DNA of 64,000 nt from the NCBI GenBank assembly GCA_041166745.1, contig JBEEGH010000029.1, positions 244,846 through 308,845 on the forward strand, given 5' to 3'. This stretch comes from DASUCS01 sp041166745. Its GTDB lineage: Bacteria; Actinomycetota; Acidimicrobiia; Acidimicrobiales; JACDCH01. Positions within the stretch are counted from its first letter, which is position 1. Every line of letters starts with the position of its first letter. Under the pieces are notes generated by a model that was given only the letters and a program-made list of their open reading frames with translations, was not told the DNA's origin and searched no databases. Below are positions 60,292 to 64,000 of this stretch, one piece after another. The position numbers were made by a program, and so were the translations under genes.

Positions 60292-61497
60292 ATGCCGACC
60301 GAGGTGGTGGAGCTCGAAGGCCACATCGTCGACTCGCTCCTGCTGGCGAAGGTTCTCGACCTGATCGTGGAGTCGGGGGCCGACTACCGCATCGAGGAGT
60401 TCGACCTCGGCAAGACCAATGTCGACCCGAGTCGAACCACGATCGAGATCAGCGCGAGCGACGACGCTGCCCTCGACGCCCTCTTGGAGCAGCTGCAGGT
60501 GCACGGGGTCAACCGGACGACGCACGGCGACGCCGTCCTGGTCGTCTGCGACCGCGATGGCGTGTTGCCAGAAGGCTTCTATTCGACCACCAACCTCGCC
60601 ACCGACGTGCGTGTCGACGGCCACTGGCGCTCGGTCGAGAACCCCGAGATGGACTGCGGCATCCTCGTGACCGACGCCGCGGTGCGCACGATGGCGATGC
60701 ATCGGGCGAGGGCCGGCGACCACGTCGTCGTCGGCTTCGACGGCGTGAGGGTGCACGCGCCCTCACGGTCGCGGGATGTGCGCAACTTCGAGTTCATGAA
60801 CTCCGATGTCTCGTCGGAGAAGCCCAAAGCGCTCCTCGTGGCCCAAGTCGTGCAACGCATCCGTGCCGCGAAGGACGGCGGCGGCAAGCTCCTGGCGGTG
60901 TGCGGCCCGGCCGTGGTGCACACGGGCGGCGCGCCGGACATCGCCCGGCTGGTGCGGGAAGGCTGGATCGACGTGCTGTTCGCGGGCAACGGCTTCGCCA
61001 CCCACGACATGGAGTCGAACGTGCTGGGCACTTCGCTCGGCGTGTCGGTCGCCGAAGGCACGCCGGTGGAGCACGGACACTCGAACCACCTCCGCGTGAT
61101 CAACGAGGTGCGCCGCCACGGGTCGATTGCGGCCGCCGTGGAGGCGGGCTTCGTCACCGGTGGCGTGATGTACGAGTGCGTGCGCCGCGGCGTGCCATTC
61201 GTCCTCGGCGGTTCCGTGCGCGACGACGGGCCGCTGCCCGACACGATGGCCGACGTCGTCGAAGCGGCCGACGCGATGCGCGAGCTGGTGCCCGGGATTG
61301 CGGTCGCTCTCATGCTCGCGACGACATTGCACGCAATCGCCACCGGCAACCTGTTGCCCGCGGGCGTCGAGACGTTCTGCGTCGACATCAACCAAGCTGT
61401 GGTCACGAAGCTCGCCGATCGCGGAAGCCACCAGGCGCTCGGCATCGTCACCGACGTCGGCCCATTCATCCATCAGCTGGCCAACACGTTGTGCTGA
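60292..61497 (+). CDS. LOR/SDH-type ornithine cyclodeaminase (TIGR00300 family)
   Basis: A 401-residue protein of the LOR/SDH conserved domain family, the family of the archaeal-type ornithine cyclodeaminase and of the C-terminal part of cyanobacterial ArgZ/AgrE. The start EVVELEGHIVDSLLLAKVLD and FDLGKTNVDPSRTTI begin the LOR/SDH N-domain. The NAD-binding half has LLAVCGPAVVHTGGAP, LFAGNGFATHD, GTSLGVSVA and the end DVGPFIHQLANTL. Expected reaction: ornithine to proline plus ammonia with NAD+. It overlaps the amidinotransferase gene by 7 bases. Confidence 0.8.
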   Translation: MPTEVVELEGHIVDSLLLAKVLDLIVESGADYRIEEFDLGKTNVDPSRTTIEISASDDAALDALLEQLQVHGVNRTTHGDAVLVVCDRDGVLPEGFYSTTNLATDVRVDGHWRSVENPEMDCGILVTDAAVRTMAMHRARAGDHVVVGFDGVRVHAPSRSRDVRNFEFMNSDVSSEKPKALLVAQVVQRIRAAKDGGGKLLAVCGPAVVHTGGAPDIARLVREGWIDVLFAGNGFATHDMESNVLGTSLGVSVAEGTPVEHGHSNHLRVINEVRRHGSIAAAVEAGFVTGGVMYECVRRGVPFVLGGSVRDDGPLPDTMADVVEAADAMRELVPGIAVALMLATTLHAIATGNLLPAGVETFCVDINQAVVTKLADRGSHQALGIVTDVGPFIHQLANTLC

Positions 61498-62324
61498 CGT
61501 GGGGCCGGCGGTATCTCATGTGTCCGCCGCTGCATTTCGGGGTGCTCTACGAGATCAACCCGTGGATGCACCGCGAAGTCACCGTCGATCGTGATCGCAG
61601 TCAATCGCAATGGGAGCAGCTCGTAGGCAACCTCCGGGCGGCGGGTGCCACCATCGAGTTCCTCGAGCCGCAACCGCACGTGCCCGACCTCGTGTTCACC
61701 GCGAACGCCGGCCTCGTCGACGGCGATGTCTTCGTGCCGAGTCACTTCCGTTACCCCGAGCGCCAGCCGGAGACGGCGGTCTTCTCAGCGTGGTTCGCCG
61801 AGCACGGTTGGCACGTGGACGACCTACCGGTCGATGTCGGTCACGAGGGAGCCGGCGACGCTCTGCCGTTCAACGACACGCTGTTGTCGGGCTACCGACC
61901 GCGATCGGACGTCGCCGCCGGTCCCATCATCTCGGAGATGCTCGGGGTCCCCGTTCGCACGATCGAGCTCGTCGACGAACGGCTGTATCACGTCGATCTC
62001 ACGTTCTGTCCGCTCGACGAACAACGAGCGCTGTGCGCGCCGACGGGGTGGGACGAGTACGGACGGAAGGTCGTCGAGGCCCTCGTGCCCTCGCCACTCT
62101 GGCTCGAGGAGGATGAGGCGCTGTCGTTCTGCGCCAACTCCGTCGTCGTCGGCACCAACATCGTGATGCCGGTGACACCACCGCGCATCGGCCGTCAGCT
62201 CGAGGCGTGGGGGTTCTCGATCGTCGAGTCGCCCGTGGACGAGTTCCTAAAGGCGGGCGGGGGTTGCCGCTGCTTGACGCTCGCGCTGGACGTGACGTTG
62301 AGCGGTGATCGCCAGCGCGATTGA
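61491..62324 (+). CDS. Amidinotransferase-fold arginine hydrolase (ArgZ/DDAH-like)
   Basis: A 277-residue alpha/beta-propeller protein of the guanidino-group-modifying superfamily. MCPPLHFGVLYEINPWMHRE at the start is the ArgZ/DDAH-like N-terminal block. DLVFTANAGLV holds the substrate-binding Asp/Asn, YHVDLTFCPL the catalytic His, and GGGCRCLTLALD the nucleophilic Cys near the C-terminus. It converts arginine (or methylarginine) to ornithine plus ammonia or to citrulline. Which reaction is open. In cyanobacterial ArgZ this domain is fused to the LOR/SDH domain; here it is a separate gene placed after it. GTG 61491 is the likely start. Confidence 0.8.
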   Translation: MLTWGRRYLMCPPLHFGVLYEINPWMHREVTVDRDRSQSQWEQLVGNLRAAGATIEFLEPQPHVPDLVFTANAGLVDGDVFVPSHFRYPERQPETAVFSAWFAEHGWHVDDLPVDVGHEGAGDALPFNDTLLSGYRPRSDVAAGPIISEMLGVPVRTIELVDERLYHVDLTFCPLDEQRALCAPTGWDEYGRKVVEALVPSPLWLEEDEALSFCANSVVVGTNIVMPVTPPRIGRQLEAWGFSIVESPVDEFLKAGGGCRCLTLALDVTLSGDRQRD

Positions 62325-62633
62325 GACCGCGGCCAGCACGGTGTGCACGACCTTGAACCCGCCGGGATGGTCGTGCACGAGGATGAACGGCGTACGCACG
62401 GCCCACACGGCGATCGTCCATCCCGCGAGCGCGGTGATCCATCGACCGCGGCGCCAGGCCGCGACGGCGGCGAGGGCGAGGAACGACACCGCGAGCAGCA
62501 CCGAGCCGCCGTTACCGATCCGTCCGGCCCAGACGAACACCGTCCAAGCGACGAGCGCGATGAGGGGCCAGCGGGCGGCACGCGAAGCTCCCGCCACCTT
62601 CGCTCGTTGCGCTCGCTCTGGCCCTGCCGACAT
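62247..62633 (-). CDS. Four-helix small membrane protein
   Basis: A 128-residue hydrophobic protein with four helices (about 23-37, 45-60, 66-80, 93-112) and conserved-looking WPLIALVAWTVFVWAGRIGN and ILVHDHPGGFKVVHTVLA. It overlaps the convergent amidinotransferase gene by 78 bases, which is unusually long. A leaderless promoter supports ATG 62633. No function assigned. Confidence 0.6.
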   Translation of the reverse strand: MSAGPERAQRAKVAGASRAARWPLIALVAWTVFVWAGRIGNGGSVLLAVSFLALAAVAAWRRGRWITALAGWTIAVWAVRTPFILVHDHPGGFKVVHTVLAAVSIALAITAQRHVQRERQAAATPARL

Positions 62634-62640
62634 GGCGCCG

Positions 62641-62646
62641 AGGCTA
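62641..62646 (-). promoter_or_regulatory. Leaderless -10 element (TAGCCT)
   Basis: TAGCCT on the minus strand ends 7 bases before ATG 62633, back to back with the promoter of the acyl-CoA dehydrogenase. Confidence 0.5.
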
Positions 62647-62658
62647 CCCGTCCCGCTA

Positions 62659-62678
62659 ACTTGACCGACCAGTCAAGT
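62659..62678. promoter_or_regulatory. TetR-type inverted repeat before acyl-CoA dehydrogenase
   Basis: ACTTGAC (62659-62665) and GTCAAGT (62672-62678) are perfect arms with a 6-base spacer. They overlap the -10-like TAACTT (62657-62662) and precede AGGGGGA and ATG 62691. TTGAC-N6-GTCAA sites are common TetR-family targets in actinobacterial fatty-acid genes; the regulator is not in the window. Confidence 0.5.
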
Positions 62679-62690
62679 ACAGGGGGATCC

Positions 62691-63962
62691 ATGCCTGACG
62701 TGTCGGTCGACGAGTTCGCCAAAGAGGTCACCGCCTTCTTCGACGCGAACGCCAAGCCGAAGATGGCGGAAGACAAGCCGTTCGTGTGGGGCGAAGGCGA
62801 AGACGACATCGGCCTGTTCGAGGAGACCGATCGTGAGAGGGAGAAGCTCGAGCTCAAAGAAGCGCAGGAGTGGCGGGCCAAGCGCTACGACGCCGGTCTC
62901 GGGTGGATCACTGGTCCGAAGGAGTACGGCGGTCGCGAGCTCACCGCGGCCCACGATCGCGTGTACAGCAGCATCGAAGGTCGGTACGAGATCCCGAATC
63001 AACAGTTCTTCGGCATCGGGCTCGGCATGGTCGCGCCGACGATCCTGGCGCACGCCCAGCCGCAGATCCGTGAGCGGTACCTGGCGAAGATGTACCGCGG
63101 CGACATCGTCGGGTGCCAACTCTTCAGCGAACCCGGCGCCGGTTCCGATCTCGCATCGCTACAGACGCGCGCGGTGCGCGACGGCGACGAGTGGTTGATC
63201 ACCGGCCAGAAGGTGTGGACGTCGGGCGCGCAGTACAGCGACATCGGCGAGGTCATCTGCCGTACGGATCCCGACCTGCCGAAGCACGCGGGTCTCACCG
63301 GGTTCGTCGTCGACATGCGCGCGCCGGGAGTCGAGATTCGCCCGCTGCGCCAGATGACCGGCGGGGCGTCCTTCAACGAGGTTTTCTTCAACGAGGTGCG
63401 CGTCCCCGACGACCACCGCCTCGGCGACGTGAATCAGGGCTGGACGGTGGCCCTCACGACCCTCATGAACGAGCGGGCATCGATCGGTGCCGGCGGCGTC
63501 GGGGGGTCGGGTCTGGCGAGCGGGACGCGGCTCATCGAGATGCTGCGCCACTTCGGCCTCGATCAGGATGCCGTGTACCGGCAGGACCTCATGAAGCTCT
63601 ACGTCGGGTACCAGGTGGCGAAGTACACGAACCAGCGGGCGATGGACCGCATCAAGTCCGGTCAGCTCCCCGGGCCCGAGATGTCGATCGCCAAGCTCGC
63701 CCTCACGCAGAACATGTGGAACACCGCGCAGTTCGTGGCGCGCGTCCTCGGTCCGCGCATCATCGCGGACACCGGTGAGTGGGGCACGTATTCGTGGAAC
63801 GGCTTCGTGCTCGGCATCCCGGGAATGCGCATCGCCGGTGGCTCCGACGAGGTGATGCGCAACATCGTCGCTGAGCGCGTCCTCGGCATGCCGAAAGACC
63901 CGGGCATCGACTCCAAGTCCCCCTTCAAAGACCTCAAAGTCGGCACTCAGACCTCGGATTGA
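62691..63962 (+). CDS. Acyl-CoA dehydrogenase family protein
   Basis: A 423-residue FAD-dependent dehydrogenase. CQLFSEPGAGSDLASLQTR and WTSGAQYSD are the first FAD/substrate motifs, and MTGGASFNEVFFNEVRVPDD precedes the C-terminal helical domain. AGGSDEVMRNIVAERVLGMP is the second FAD motif. It oxidises an acyl-CoA at the alpha-beta bond; members in actinobacteria serve fatty acids or steroid side chains. Regulated probably through the palindrome upstream. The ATG 62691 is preceded by a ribosome binding site, so this transcript is leadered. Confidence 0.9.
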   Translation: MPDVSVDEFAKEVTAFFDANAKPKMAEDKPFVWGEGEDDIGLFEETDREREKLELKEAQEWRAKRYDAGLGWITGPKEYGGRELTAAHDRVYSSIEGRYEIPNQQFFGIGLGMVAPTILAHAQPQIRERYLAKMYRGDIVGCQLFSEPGAGSDLASLQTRAVRDGDEWLITGQKVWTSGAQYSDIGEVICRTDPDLPKHAGLTGFVVDMRAPGVEIRPLRQMTGGASFNEVFFNEVRVPDDHRLGDVNQGWTVALTTLMNERASIGAGGVGGSGLASGTRLIEMLRHFGLDQDAVYRQDLMKLYVGYQVAKYTNQRAMDRIKSGQLPGPEMSIAKLALTQNMWNTAQFVARVLGPRIIADTGEWGTYSWNGFVLGIPGMRIAGGSDEVMRNIVAERVLGMPKDPGIDSKSPFKDLKVGTQTSD

Positions 63963-63982
63963 GCCTTTGTGCGGGTTTATTA

Positions 63983-63995
63983 GCCGCGACGCGGC
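63983..63995. terminator. Short GC hairpin after acyl-CoA dehydrogenase
   Basis: GCCGC-GAC-GCGGC can form a small stem 20 bases after the stop codon. It is short and has no T-run, so it is only a candidate terminator at the window edge. Confidence 0.25.
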
Positions 63996-64000
63996 GCAGA

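Noticed and set aside
1..64000. tRNA, rRNA, CRISPR arrays, transposases, integrases or att sites
   Set aside because: I found no cloverleaf with CCA-end context, no regularly spaced repeats and no transposase, integrase or phage protein in any frame.

Overview
The window is GC-rich, densely packed bacterial chromosome with no rRNA, tRNA, CRISPR array or insertion sequence that I can see. A mycothiol-conjugate amidase, several luciferase-like (F420/flavin type) oxidoreductases, an actinobacterial SOS box, a DnaE2/ImuA'/ImuB mutasome, many GTG/TTG starts and a KstR-like operator all point to an actinomycete. The mix of fatty-acid/steroid-type enzymes, DUF7064-like proteins and leaderless genes would suit Acidimicrobiia, but that placement is inference. 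About 64 protein genes are supported, including small ones of 54-114 residues. Many neighbours overlap by 1-8 bases (TGATG, ATGA, GTGA, TTGA, TAGTG).

Layout. 1-9.8 kb: SDR (cut by the left edge), DUF2207 membrane protein, methyltransferase-Mug DNA glycosylase fusion, lipocalin-like protein, small Zn-ribbon-like protein, GlxA-type regulator, thioesterase, secreted metallopeptidase and an LLM oxidoreductase. 9.8-20.2 kb: nitroreductase, TetR regulator with a perfect 23-bp operator, GT39 glycosyltransferase, MFS exporter, AlkB-like dioxygenase, ankyrin protein, LLM oxidoreductase plus thioesterase, amidase, GlsB-like protein and thiolase. 20.2-25.6 kb: small membrane protein divergent from a histidine kinase/response regulator pair, VOC protein, CoaD-like adenylyltransferase, a 420-bp stretch without a supported gene, and an LCMT-type methyltransferase. 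25.7-31 kb: secreted nuclease, YdjC/ChbG deacetylase, lipoproteins, SCP2 protein, mycothiol amidase and glutamate dehydrogenase.

31-40.6 kb: a PhoU/TrkA-C protein with an MgtE-like permease, DUF885 peptidase, PEBP lipoprotein, acylphosphatase, LemA, and a channel-like protein in line with a Ser/Thr kinase. 40.7-53 kb: dnaE2 and imuA'-imuB, each under its own SOS box, separated by a cyclase/ATPase regulator, an amidohydrolase and an overlapping three-gene set (LLM oxidoreductase, BNR propeller, MoaD-like protein). 53-64 kb: OafA-type acyltransferase, an amidohydrolase behind a KstR-like operator, a second Glu/Leu-type dehydrogenase, an OYE-family oxidoreductase, an AI-2E-family permease, a LOR/SDH (ornithine cyclodeaminase-type) gene overlapping an amidinotransferase gene, and an acyl-CoA dehydrogenase.

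The strongest system-level signals are: (i) a widespread leaderless promoter signature, TAnnnT placed 6-8 bases before the start codon, seen at 17 genes; (ii) the SOS-controlled mutasome, whose dnaE2 carries a perfect 19-bp inverted repeat inside its reading frame; (iii) a KstR-like box that links an amidohydrolase to steroid-type catabolism; (iv) a split, reordered version of the cyanobacterial ArgZ/AgrE arginine-ornithine-proline enzyme; and (v) the LLM/propeller/MoaD-like operon, whose function I cannot assign.
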